Shown here piece by piece: positions 43,851 to 51,741 of a stretch of 64,000 nt of DNA (its first letter is position 1; every line of letters starts with the position of its first letter). The notes beneath the pieces are model-generated. The model had not been told where the DNA came from. It made no database searches and was given only the letters and a program-made list of their open reading frames with translations. The DNA lies in the NCBI GenBank assembly GCA_012267415.1, contig JAAXGN010000014.1:1-64000 (forward strand), written 5' to 3'. The translations under genes were made by a program, and so were the position numbers. The DNA comes from Candidatus Poribacteria bacterium (GTDB lineage Bacteria; Poribacteria; WGA-4E; WGA-3G).

Positions 43851-44624
43851 TTATCTGATTCTTCCAACAGAGGAACGGGTGGCGAAGTGATTCCAACCCC
43901 GTAACACTAACTGCACGTTGGTGTGTCTATTTTCATCTTGAATCTGATCGTCACCTGCATGCATCTGAACGAGAACACTTTTTCTCATCTTTTTTGACCT
44001 ATTCGGCATTGAACCGTGCAGTGTGAAGTAGCTAAAGAAAAGCACATCTCCCGCTTCCGCCTCTAATACCGTAGCATTCTCAATTGGGTATCTATCTGTA
44101 ATCTCTTCGTTCTGACCACTACCCATCATGCCGTCAGTCCGTCCAAGTTCTTTGTGAGAACCGGGATATACGCGAACACAACCCATCTCATCCGTTGCAT
44201 CGGATACATAGATGATAGCAGCGATCATCGTGTCCTTAACAGATGGAAAATACTGCCAATCCTGATGCATCGGGAATGGAGAACCCTTCTCGGGTGGTTT
44301 ACAGAAAAGTTTTGAATGGTGCAACATAATATCCGGTCCGAGAATGGCTTCAGTATTATCAAGAAAATTGTCTTGTAGAAACGCCTGCAACCATACAGCA
44401 GAAAAACTCTGTATATTATGCGTGTGGATAATAATGGATTCACCGCCATCAAGGGCATCCATCAGCCTACCACCCCAACGCGCATTGATGTTCTCATCGC
44501 TTTTAACCAACTGGTCTACGACGCGATCAAAGTCATTTTCCATAACTCTAACTTCATCGGGTGAATAGACACCTTTTGCGAAATAGTATCCGTTTTCCTG
44601 AAAGAATTGTCCAATATCTGACAT
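43851..44624 (-). CDS. Phytanoyl-CoA dioxygenase family protein, 257 aa
   Basis: A second PhyH-type Fe(II)/2-oxoglutarate oxygenase. The metal triad is H120-x-D122 (PMHQDWQYFP) and H203 (TLHGSMPN), and R214 (MRKSVLVQ) is the likely 2-oxoglutarate contact. The GCVRVYPGSHKELG strand is typical of the family. Cytoplasmic. Its ATG overlaps the stop of the ABC ATPase gene by one base (TAATG), and a Gfo/Idh gene follows after 18 bases, so these genes are read together. Confidence 0.9.
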   Translation of the reverse strand: MSDIGQFFQENGYYFAKGVYSPDEVRVMENDFDRVVDQLVKSDENINARWGGRLMDALDGGESIIIHTHNIQSFSAVWLQAFLQDNFLDNTEAILGPDIMLHHSKLFCKPPEKGSPFPMHQDWQYFPSVKDTMIAAIIYVSDATDEMGCVRVYPGSHKELGRTDGMMGSGQNEEITDRYPIENATVLEAEAGDVLFFSYFTLHGSMPNRSKKMRKSVLVQMHAGDDQIQDENRHTNVQLVLRGWNHFATRSSVGRIR

Positions 44625-45397
44625 TACGATTTTGTAACCTCCAAATAAAGTTCAGCAAGCCAATTCGACTTAAGGTCTTCTGATTCATTCTTTGCTATCT
44701 GTTCTTGTTGCAACTGACGTATAGTATTCAATACAGCGAATTTCCCATCTTTGAGAATACCGAGATAGTCCGTCTGCGGTGAAACCTCAGTACCAATCCC
44801 ACAAAGTTTATACGCATCCTCCAAGCGATTGGTTGCGATGACGAGTGTTTTCCCCATTGCTTGGAGTTCACGCAGTAATTCTAACATCTCAATTTGTCCA
44901 CGCGGGTCTAACGGTGTTAACGGCTCATCAAGTAGCCACAGCATCGGTTCGTGCAGAAAAGTTTTCGCAAACAAAAGACGTTGCCGTTCCCCATTTGACA
45001 ATACCCCAATTAGAGTTTCTCGGAGATGCTGAATGTCCATTAATTCAAGCACTGTATCAATTGCCGCAGAACGTTCCTGTTTCTCTAATTTGTAAGCAGA
45101 AGCGAAAAAATTAAGGTAGTCAACTACAGATAAATCAGGATAACCTTCAAACCCAACCGGTATATACCCGATATGTGGACGCACCTGTTTTAAGTTTGAA
45201 AACGCATTCATTTCAAAAATAGAGACAGTACCTGATGTCGGTTCAACAAGCGTTGCCAAGATATTGATGAGAAGAGTCTTACCTGAACCGTTTTCACCGA
45301 GCAGAATGAGGGACTCTCCTGTTGCTACCTGAAAAGTAAGTTCTGAGAGAATTGACTTTTTGTCAATGGATTTACTGAGGTTTTGGACATCAAGCAA
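44624..45397 (-). CDS. ABC transporter ATP-binding protein, 257 aa
   Basis: A complete nucleotide-binding domain: Walker A GENGSGKT (34-41), signature LSNGERQRL, Walker B MLWLLDEP, and a switch region (LVIATNRLEDAYKLC). It resembles the NatA/CcmA-like class of single-domain ATPases that pair with a separate permease. No membrane partner gene is adjacent, which is unusual for this class. The permease may be elsewhere, or the protein may have another role. It sits between an oxidoreductase gene and a PhyH gene, with a one-base overlap with the latter. Confidence 0.92.
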   Translation of the reverse strand: MLDVQNLSKSIDKKSILSELTFQVATGESLILLGENGSGKTLLINILATLVEPTSGTVSIFEMNAFSNLKQVRPHIGYIPVGFEGYPDLSVVDYLNFFASAYKLEKQERSAAIDTVLELMDIQHLRETLIGVLSNGERQRLLFAKTFLHEPMLWLLDEPLTPLDPRGQIEMLELLRELQAMGKTLVIATNRLEDAYKLCGIGTEVSPQTDYLGILKDGKFAVLNTIRQLQQEQIAKNESEDLKSNWLAELYLEVTKS

Positions 45398-45417
45398 TTA
45401 CATTCTCCCCTGGACAT

Positions 45418-46419
45418 TCAACTAAGATCAACCTTAACAGGTCTGCCAAGTTCCGCAGATTGCCATGCAGCCTCGGTTAGTTGAATAACACGCAATCCAT
45501 TTTCAACGCCAATCGGATTCTCTGTGCGTTCACCCCGTATCAACTCAATGAAAGCGACATCTTTGTTGCCACCTTTCGGCAAATCAGCATTATCAACAGG
45601 AGTCGGTTTACCACCCGGTCCTTGACGAAGAAGTTGACCGTCGCGCAGAAAGAGTCCTCCATCCTCCAACCAGATGGAAAAGTCTTCTTGAACACCACCC
45701 TGGGCATGTCCAACAATACTGATATTACACAACGCACCCGTGTCAAACTTGATGGACATTGCAGTGAGGACATCCACCTCAATATCAAGGTTATCAATCA
45801 TCGCAAACACCTTGTCTGGCCTGGCTTCCAACACCCAGAGAAGAATGTCAATAAGATGGCTACCAGAATCGTTTAACTGTCCACCACCACCGAGAAATGG
45901 GTCCTGTCGCCATTTTCCTTGTTGGTTGCGATACCAATGCTGCGATTGGTGTGCAGCAACAAAGTTAACTTTACCAAGTTCACCACTCTGAACGACATTC
46001 CGGCAATATTGATAGGCAGGACTCAGATGGCGTTGATAGCCGATCATCAGGTGTAGACCAGTTTCTTCAACTTTTGCCATCACCTGTTTTGCGTGGTCAA
46101 CGGTACAAACCATAGGTTTTTCCGTATGCACGTGGCATCCAGCATCTAGTGCCGACATGATATGCTCAAAATGTAAACCGTGTGGTGAGCTAATAACGAC
46201 TGCATCCGGTCTAACCGTTGCTAACATCTCATCGTGGTCAGCATAAGTAGGGACGGAGTCATCTAAACCGACGGTTTCCCTGAACGCTTTGAGTGCGTTT
46301 TCACTCGGGTCGGCAAGTCCCACTATTTCTATATCTTCATCACGGGAGACACCCCGTCCGTGTCCGCGCGCATTTCCACCACATCCGATAAAACCAAATC
46401 TTAATTTCTGTTTTGGCAT
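45418..46419 (-). CDS. Gfo/Idh/MocA family oxidoreductase, 333 aa
   Basis: The first gene of the minus-strand cluster. The Rossmann motif is GFIGCGGNARGHGRG (residues 8-22), with the family Lys in EKPMVCT and the C-terminal LNDSGSHLIDILLWVL with the catalytic-region His. Length is normal, with no signal peptide. The ABC ATPase gene starts 20 bases after it. Together with the second Gfo/Idh gene and the PhyH gene this looks like a small catabolic unit for an unknown polyol or sugar derivative. Confidence 0.92.
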   Translation of the reverse strand: MPKQKLRFGFIGCGGNARGHGRGVSRDEDIEIVGLADPSENALKAFRETVGLDDSVPTYADHDEMLATVRPDAVVISSPHGLHFEHIMSALDAGCHVHTEKPMVCTVDHAKQVMAKVEETGLHLMIGYQRHLSPAYQYCRNVVQSGELGKVNFVAAHQSQHWYRNQQGKWRQDPFLGGGGQLNDSGSHLIDILLWVLEARPDKVFAMIDNLDIEVDVLTAMSIKFDTGALCNISIVGHAQGGVQEDFSIWLEDGGLFLRDGQLLRQGPGGKPTPVDNADLPKGGNKDVAFIELIRGERTENPIGVENGLRVIQLTEAAWQSAELGRPVKVDLS

Positions 46420-46577
46420 ATATATTCCTCATTCACTGCTTTTTGTTAAAAGTTACCACGACCTGTAACAAAATGCAAGGAATTAATTGTATTCTGCCAA
46501 CTGTTCAGAAAATGGACATCACTGCACAAAATGTGACAGAAGCAGCATAAAATACAACCAGTTTATACTAATTTCCA

Positions 46578-46594
46578 TTGGCATATAATTTGCA
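46578..46594 (+). promoter_or_regulatory. Sigma-54-like promoter of the TonB-dependent receptor
   Basis: TTGGCATATAATTTGCA fits the -24/-12 pattern YTGGCAC-N5-TTGCW, with GG and GC exactly 10 bases apart. It ends 72 bases before the ATG at 46667. A TATAAT lies inside it, so a sigma-70 reading is possible, but no good -35 box is at the right distance. Confidence 0.5.
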
Positions 46595-46666
46595 CTATAG
46601 ACTCATAAAGACGATATTGGAAATGCAGAATAGACCTTGAAGTAAGAAGCGATGGAGAATATTAGA

Positions 46667-49015
46667 ATGCAAAAAGCACTTTATCTTTTTTTCGTAATAA
46701 GTTTGGGGTGTATGCTAAGTTGGCTTCCGCAAGTTTTCGCGGATGGACATACCGACAGTGAAGTAGTGGGTGATGATGAAATCGTGCAACTACCAGAGAT
46801 TACAGTGACTGCCACACGCACCGTAAAATCTCCCTATAAAACCCCAAACGCAATTACTGTTCTTGATCAAAAACATTTTCAAAGAACCAATGCAGAACAT
46901 GCCGCTAACCTGCTCCAAGATGTCGTCGGTGTAATCGCACAGGAGACGACAGTCGGACAAGGTTCCCCAATGCTCCGAAGTCTAACGGGCTATCAGACAG
47001 TGATACAAATAGATTGGGTGCGACTCAATAACGCAACATTTCGCTCAGGACCGAATCAATACACTGCAACTATCGCACCAGAAATGATAGAAAGAGCAGA
47101 GGTACTACTCGGATCAAGTTCTGTTTTGTACGGAAGCGGCGCGATGGGTGGTGTTGTTAACTTCTTTACGAAAGATATTCCACTTGATGCTTCACAGGGC
47201 TCTTGGACGATACAACCGCGAGCCCTTGCTCGCTATTCAACAGCGACACAAGAACGACTCGGAAGATTACAAGTGACAGGGATCCGAGGACAGTTCGGAT
47301 TCAGCATCGGGGGAGGGCTGCGATACTACGGAGACATAAACTCTGGAACGGGTTATGACCTTCATTACAAAAATCGCAAGTACGAAATCGTAACTGAAAT
47401 GCCGAATAACGTGCAACTCTATACTTATGACGATATCCGAGAGGTATCAAAAAAGAATATCCCAGAAGCATGGCTCATTGACGACGAAGGTCCATTAAAC
47501 TGGCATGCGTATGATGCAGATGCAAAAATCGCATACCAACTCAACGATACAAGCAAGATAAACATCGCATATCAGATGTGGAGACAACCACAGACACCTC
47601 GCTACGATAAGATAGCACCCCAAGAGTTTGACGAATTCTTTTTTGAACCGCAAAATCGAGACCTCGTTTATGCTACCTATCTTGCAATTCCTGAAAGTCA
47701 TACCATAGACCAATATCGCATAACCGCCTCTTTTCACCGTCAAGAAGAGGGACGTAATGAAGTTCAACGTGATGCGGATTCCCGCAGACATAGAAACGAT
47801 ACAGTCAATACCATCGGGTTAAGCGCACAACTTGTCAGCTCCGTTTTACCTAAGCAACGGATTGTCGGGGGTGGTGAATTCTATTTTGATACACTGCAAA
47901 GTCAAACCGTAAGAACAGACGCTCAAGGAAATGAAACTATCAACGACAACCTGGCACGTTTCATTGACGGTTCTCAGTTTTGGGATGCCAGTCTATATCT
48001 ACAAGATGAAATAACGATTCACGATAAAGTTGAACTGACACTCGGAGGACGTGCAACGTTATATCAAACCAATGCCGACCTTTCTATCCGGGCTGAGGAT
48101 TTTGACGTGTTCAATGAACTTGACAGTAGTTTGACAGGTAGTGCCGGGGTAGTTATCGGTCTGACAAATTCGGTCAACCTTGTAGGTAATATCGCTACAG
48201 CGTTTCGCGCACCTTCACTCAATGACACAACAGCAGTTGAAGTCACCAATGAAGGTGTTACCGCACCAAGTCCCGATCTTAATCCTGAAACTTCGTGGAC
48301 AATTGAGGGCGGATTCAAAGTAGATCATTCCGACTTTCGCGGCACACTCACACTGTTCCACAGCAGAGTTAACAGCTTAGTCGCACGCAGACCTGTCCAA
48401 GAGGTATACGCAGAAGGTGAAATACCCCAACTCCACCAAGACCTGATTAGTCAATACGAAGGTATTGATGTTCTTGTTTTTGACAACGTTGACGAAGCAC
48501 AATTTCAGGGGGTTGAAATTGCAGGTTTAGTACCAATTAATTCTACTTTCTCTATCTTTGGTAATGCTGCATTCATGCGTGGCGAAGTGCTATTGATTAA
48601 CGGTGTAGCACCAGACCCAGAGAAACCGTGGGAAGCACGCACGCGGAGAGAACCGCCATTAAACGGAGTCGTCGGTATTCAGTGGGAACCGGTCAATACA
48701 AACTATTGGGGGACCCTATTTGTACGCGGTGCTGCCGAACAGAGAAGACTAAATCGTAGTGACATACGCGATCCACGGATACAAGGAAAAACACGGGATC
48801 CCGCAGAAGTCGAATTTGATGAAAAGGGGAATGCAGTTGATGCAGGAACACCCGCATGGTGGACACTCAACCTGCAAGGTGGAGTCAAACTATTCGGTTA
48901 TTCACGTCTAACGATAACGCTTGAAAACTTATTGGATCGCCGCTATCGTGTACACGGATCAGGTGTGAATTCACCCGGATTCAATTTGAGCATAAGTTTA
49001 GATAACCGATTCTAA
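46667..49015 (+). CDS. TonB-dependent outer-membrane receptor, 782 aa
   Basis: It imports a scarce nutrient across the outer membrane using TonB energy. ATG 46667 is chosen because GGAG lies 9 bases upstream; ATG 46652 has no such site. Residues 1-25 are a signal peptide. A TonB-box-like segment (PEITVTATRT) opens the plug domain, about 40-170 (LLQDVVGVIAQ, IERAEVLLGSSSVLYGSGAM, GGVVNFFTK). The 22-strand barrel runs to the end, closing with LENLLDRRYRVHGSG and a terminal Phe. The ligand is not evident. No TonB, ExbB or periplasmic binding protein is adjacent. Confidence 0.95.
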   Translation: MQKALYLFFVISLGCMLSWLPQVFADGHTDSEVVGDDEIVQLPEITVTATRTVKSPYKTPNAITVLDQKHFQRTNAEHAANLLQDVVGVIAQETTVGQGSPMLRSLTGYQTVIQIDWVRLNNATFRSGPNQYTATIAPEMIERAEVLLGSSSVLYGSGAMGGVVNFFTKDIPLDASQGSWTIQPRALARYSTATQERLGRLQVTGIRGQFGFSIGGGLRYYGDINSGTGYDLHYKNRKYEIVTEMPNNVQLYTYDDIREVSKKNIPEAWLIDDEGPLNWHAYDADAKIAYQLNDTSKINIAYQMWRQPQTPRYDKIAPQEFDEFFFEPQNRDLVYATYLAIPESHTIDQYRITASFHRQEEGRNEVQRDADSRRHRNDTVNTIGLSAQLVSSVLPKQRIVGGGEFYFDTLQSQTVRTDAQGNETINDNLARFIDGSQFWDASLYLQDEITIHDKVELTLGGRATLYQTNADLSIRAEDFDVFNELDSSLTGSAGVVIGLTNSVNLVGNIATAFRAPSLNDTTAVEVTNEGVTAPSPDLNPETSWTIEGGFKVDHSDFRGTLTLFHSRVNSLVARRPVQEVYAEGEIPQLHQDLISQYEGIDVLVFDNVDEAQFQGVEIAGLVPINSTFSIFGNAAFMRGEVLLINGVAPDPEKPWEARTRREPPLNGVVGIQWEPVNTNYWGTLFVRGAAEQRRLNRSDIRDPRIQGKTRDPAEVEFDEKGNAVDAGTPAWWTLNLQGGVKLFGYSRLTITLENLLDRRYRVHGSGVNSPGFNLSISLDNRF

Positions 49016-49054
49016 AAGTTCACACTATGAAGCACGATTTATATCCTGCACAAC

Positions 49055-49567
49055 TTACGACACCTGAAACTTCTTCTTGATGTGTTCAACAACAATCGGC
49101 GGGACCATCTCCAGCAACTTATCCTCACTAACCCTTCCTTGTCCCATCTCCACAACCTCCATCACGAGTGTTGAACTGATATGTGCGTATTGTGTATTCG
49201 CGACCATAAAAAGCGTATCAATCTCCGGTGCGATCTGCTGATTCATCCGTGCCATTTTGAATTCCCATTCAAAGTCGGTAATTTCGCGTAACCCACGGAT
49301 GATTGAGCATGCACCGCATGCTTGTGCATAATGCACAGTCAATCCCGCATACCCGTCAATAGTAGCTTTCGGATAAGGTTTGACTACCTCTTCAAGCATC
49401 TGGATACGTTCCTCAAGCGTGAAACGTTCCGGCTTCGCAGGATTCACACCGATAACAACAACAAGTTGATCAAAAACATCAAGCTTACAGACCCTGTCAA
49501 TCAGGTCCGTGTGTCCATTAGTGACAGGATCAAAACTTGCGGGAAAGATTGCTATTTTCTTGGACAT
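49055..49567 (-). CDS. coaD: Pantetheine-phosphate adenylyltransferase, 170 aa
   Basis: It catalyses the fourth step of coenzyme A synthesis (ATP + 4'-phosphopantetheine to dephospho-CoA). The nucleotidyltransferase motif is FPASFDPVTNGH, with the T-x-G-H set ending at H18. RGLREITDFEWEFKMARMNQ and the ISSTLVME stretch are also typical. Length is normal (about 160-170). AAAGGAGAAAAA lies upstream of the ATG. It starts 26 bases after the WD40 gene, so it may ride on that transcript. Confidence 0.97.
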   Translation of the reverse strand: MSKKIAIFPASFDPVTNGHTDLIDRVCKLDVFDQLVVVIGVNPAKPERFTLEERIQMLEEVVKPYPKATIDGYAGLTVHYAQACGACSIIRGLREITDFEWEFKMARMNQQIAPEIDTLFMVANTQYAHISSTLVMEVVEMGQGRVSEDKLLEMVPPIVVEHIKKKFQVS

Positions 49568-49593
49568 CTTTTTCTCCTTTCTTGTATATTTTA

Positions 49594-51741
49594 TTACTCT
49601 TTATCGGGTTCTGCTGTTTTCTCTGTTATTCTGAATTCTCGCGATGCTATGTTTCCAAGCATATCCATCATACGAATTTCACCACGTTTTATTTTTGGAT
49701 CAGATATTTCAAATTCAACGGTCGCCTTCTTTTTACCGTTGAGGACTTGACAATTAAGAAGTTTGTTTCCCAGATATTCCTTTTCTGTATCTTTAGGAAC
49801 AAACAGCTGGAGTTGATGTATCCCATCTTCATCAGAAGCGGTAAATTGGAAAAGTTGCGAACGTGTCTTTTCGTTTGATACGTTCATCTCAATCTTTGGT
49901 CGTTTGTCAAAGTAGGATTGGCTTGGGTTAAAGAAACGACTCTTATCCAACCATTCTGCCTCACACCTGGACAATCTTACCCATCCCTTTCCCCACGGCA
50001 TCTTTCTGTGCACGTTCAAGAAAAAACGCTTAAACTTATTTAGCTCATATAAATTCGAACGATGTTTTTTATCTAATCCAGCAAATAGATACTTAAGTTC
50101 GTATGCTGTTAACCTCCATTCAAAACCTTTCTTTTTAGTAAAGAGATAATTACTGCTTCCAACGGATCCTTTAATATAGTCCATCCAAATTTTGTCTTTG
50201 ACAATAGTTCTCTTAGATGTTGGGTACGTAAATGTTTCATCATAAAGATAAGAACTAAGTTCAGTTGAAAACATGCCAGGATTATTAGCAGCTTGGGTCG
50301 TTCTATCCAAAATGGCAGACTGGAAATGTTCACTTTTATCAACGAAAAAAAGCCAGACATTGTTCAACTGCAAATGATAATTGTCGATTTGATTTTCATT
50401 CATAGCGTATATCTTTGCTTTCCCATTTTCATCGGTTTCAAACGTAAATGTTTTCCGCCCGAAACCGTGACGTTCCATCTCATCCGCGTAGAACTTTTGT
50501 ACTTTTCTAATCATTTTATCTAATTTTTGTGTAATGTTTGGCGTGGGTTTTTTGTCTTTCGGTAGGTAGTAAACTAATCGTACAACATCATTACGGATTT
50601 TGGTTGAATCTAATTGTGATTGTTCAAGTTGCCAAACTTTCACATTACCGTCGTTATTTCCAGTAGCGAGAAGGGTGCCATCTTGTGATTGTCCGACAAC
50701 TCTTGAATCCGTTGGTAATGACGCAATTGGTTCTCCATTCGCAGTTGACCATATTTCTATCCCCCTTCCATATCCAGGCCAACCATTTGCCATTACGCAC
50801 ATTTTCCCATCCGGGGAGAACGCCAAATCCTCAACATTTCCTCGAAATACTTCACCTTTACGTTGCCAACTTGGTAATTCCCACATGTTATACCACTTCG
50901 TAGAACTATAACTATATTCTTTAGGGGCACGACCACCAGCGACCATATACCTTTTGTTAGGACAAAACTTTATATAATCCATGTTATGAAAGGATGTTTC
51001 CAAGGTCTTTACAAGTTGCTGATTCTGTAGGTCCCATACGTCAATAGTCCCGTTGGAATATCCAGCAGCGATCCATTTACCATCCGATGAAATGTCTACA
51101 GCGCAAGGCCAACCAGAGACTCTATGTGTCTCATCAAAAGGTAGAGTAGCAATTTCAATGATTTTCTTTGGATTCTGAATATCCCAGATTTTCACTTCAG
51201 TCTTCCGTGATTCTTTACTTTTATTAGACACTGTTGCAAGTTGGTGTCCATCTGGAGAAAAAGCAAATTGACGGCTTAATGCCTTAAACGTGTTGATTTC
51301 CATTCCTGAAGCAACGTCCCATATTACTAATTTTCCAAACCCCGTACTCACAAGCAATTTTCCTGTAGGGGAAAAACCAATGGTTGGAAATATACCGGGA
51401 TGTCCAAGAATTCTCACTGGTTCTTCAGTGTTGTCTGTGTTCCAAAACTTAATGGTTCCGACTGCATTAACACTCGCTATCAAACCGGGATCTTCCGGGG
51501 ATATTGTGACTGAATAAATCCTTGCTGCATCTCTGGGAGATAGGTCTTCTGGGTTCCCTATCTCAGGAGCAATTGTTGCCCCGTGGCGAAAATTCGCAAT
51601 GCGTTTAGGTTTTTCAGGCAGCTCCGCGAATGTTTGTGGCAATAATTCTTCTTCCTGCTGCGTCCGCGAAATAAAAAATACGACAATACCAACAACGATA
51701 AATAATGAGATGAGAAAGAACAGTATTTTTTTATTTCTCAT
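49594..51741 (-). CDS. Membrane-anchored WD40 protein with a metzincin-like tail lacking the zinc motif, 715 aa
   Basis: Residues about 5-24 are an N-terminal membrane anchor. About 60-385 hold WD40 blades (IKFWNTDNTEEPVRIL, LVIWDVASGMEI, IDVWDLQNQQLVKTL, VKVWQLEQSQL). From about 395 the protein follows the metalloprotease encoded just upstream: VRLVYYLPKDKKPTP, FYADEMERHGFGRKTF, later CEAEWLDKSRFFN and DEDGIHQLQLFV. The HExxHxxGxxH stretch of that paralogue is missing; an unrelated segment (SKRTIVKDKIWMDYIKGSVG) takes its place. It probably binds rather than cleaves. GAGGGAAG precedes the ATG, which overlaps the protease gene by 11 bases, so the pair is co-expressed. Confidence 0.83.
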   Translation of the reverse strand: MRNKKILFFLISLFIVVGIVVFFISRTQQEEELLPQTFAELPEKPKRIANFRHGATIAPEIGNPEDLSPRDAARIYSVTISPEDPGLIASVNAVGTIKFWNTDNTEEPVRILGHPGIFPTIGFSPTGKLLVSTGFGKLVIWDVASGMEINTFKALSRQFAFSPDGHQLATVSNKSKESRKTEVKIWDIQNPKKIIEIATLPFDETHRVSGWPCAVDISSDGKWIAAGYSNGTIDVWDLQNQQLVKTLETSFHNMDYIKFCPNKRYMVAGGRAPKEYSYSSTKWYNMWELPSWQRKGEVFRGNVEDLAFSPDGKMCVMANGWPGYGRGIEIWSTANGEPIASLPTDSRVVGQSQDGTLLATGNNDGNVKVWQLEQSQLDSTKIRNDVVRLVYYLPKDKKPTPNITQKLDKMIRKVQKFYADEMERHGFGRKTFTFETDENGKAKIYAMNENQIDNYHLQLNNVWLFFVDKSEHFQSAILDRTTQAANNPGMFSTELSSYLYDETFTYPTSKRTIVKDKIWMDYIKGSVGSSNYLFTKKKGFEWRLTAYELKYLFAGLDKKHRSNLYELNKFKRFFLNVHRKMPWGKGWVRLSRCEAEWLDKSRFFNPSQSYFDKRPKIEMNVSNEKTRSQLFQFTASDEDGIHQLQLFVPKDTEKEYLGNKLLNCQVLNGKKKATVEFEISDPKIKRGEIRMMDMLGNIASREFRITEKTAEPDKE

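Noticed and set aside
46420-46577. Cobalamin or other riboswitch before the TonB-dependent receptor
   Set aside because: The space is short and I could not find a B12-box or the conserved stems.
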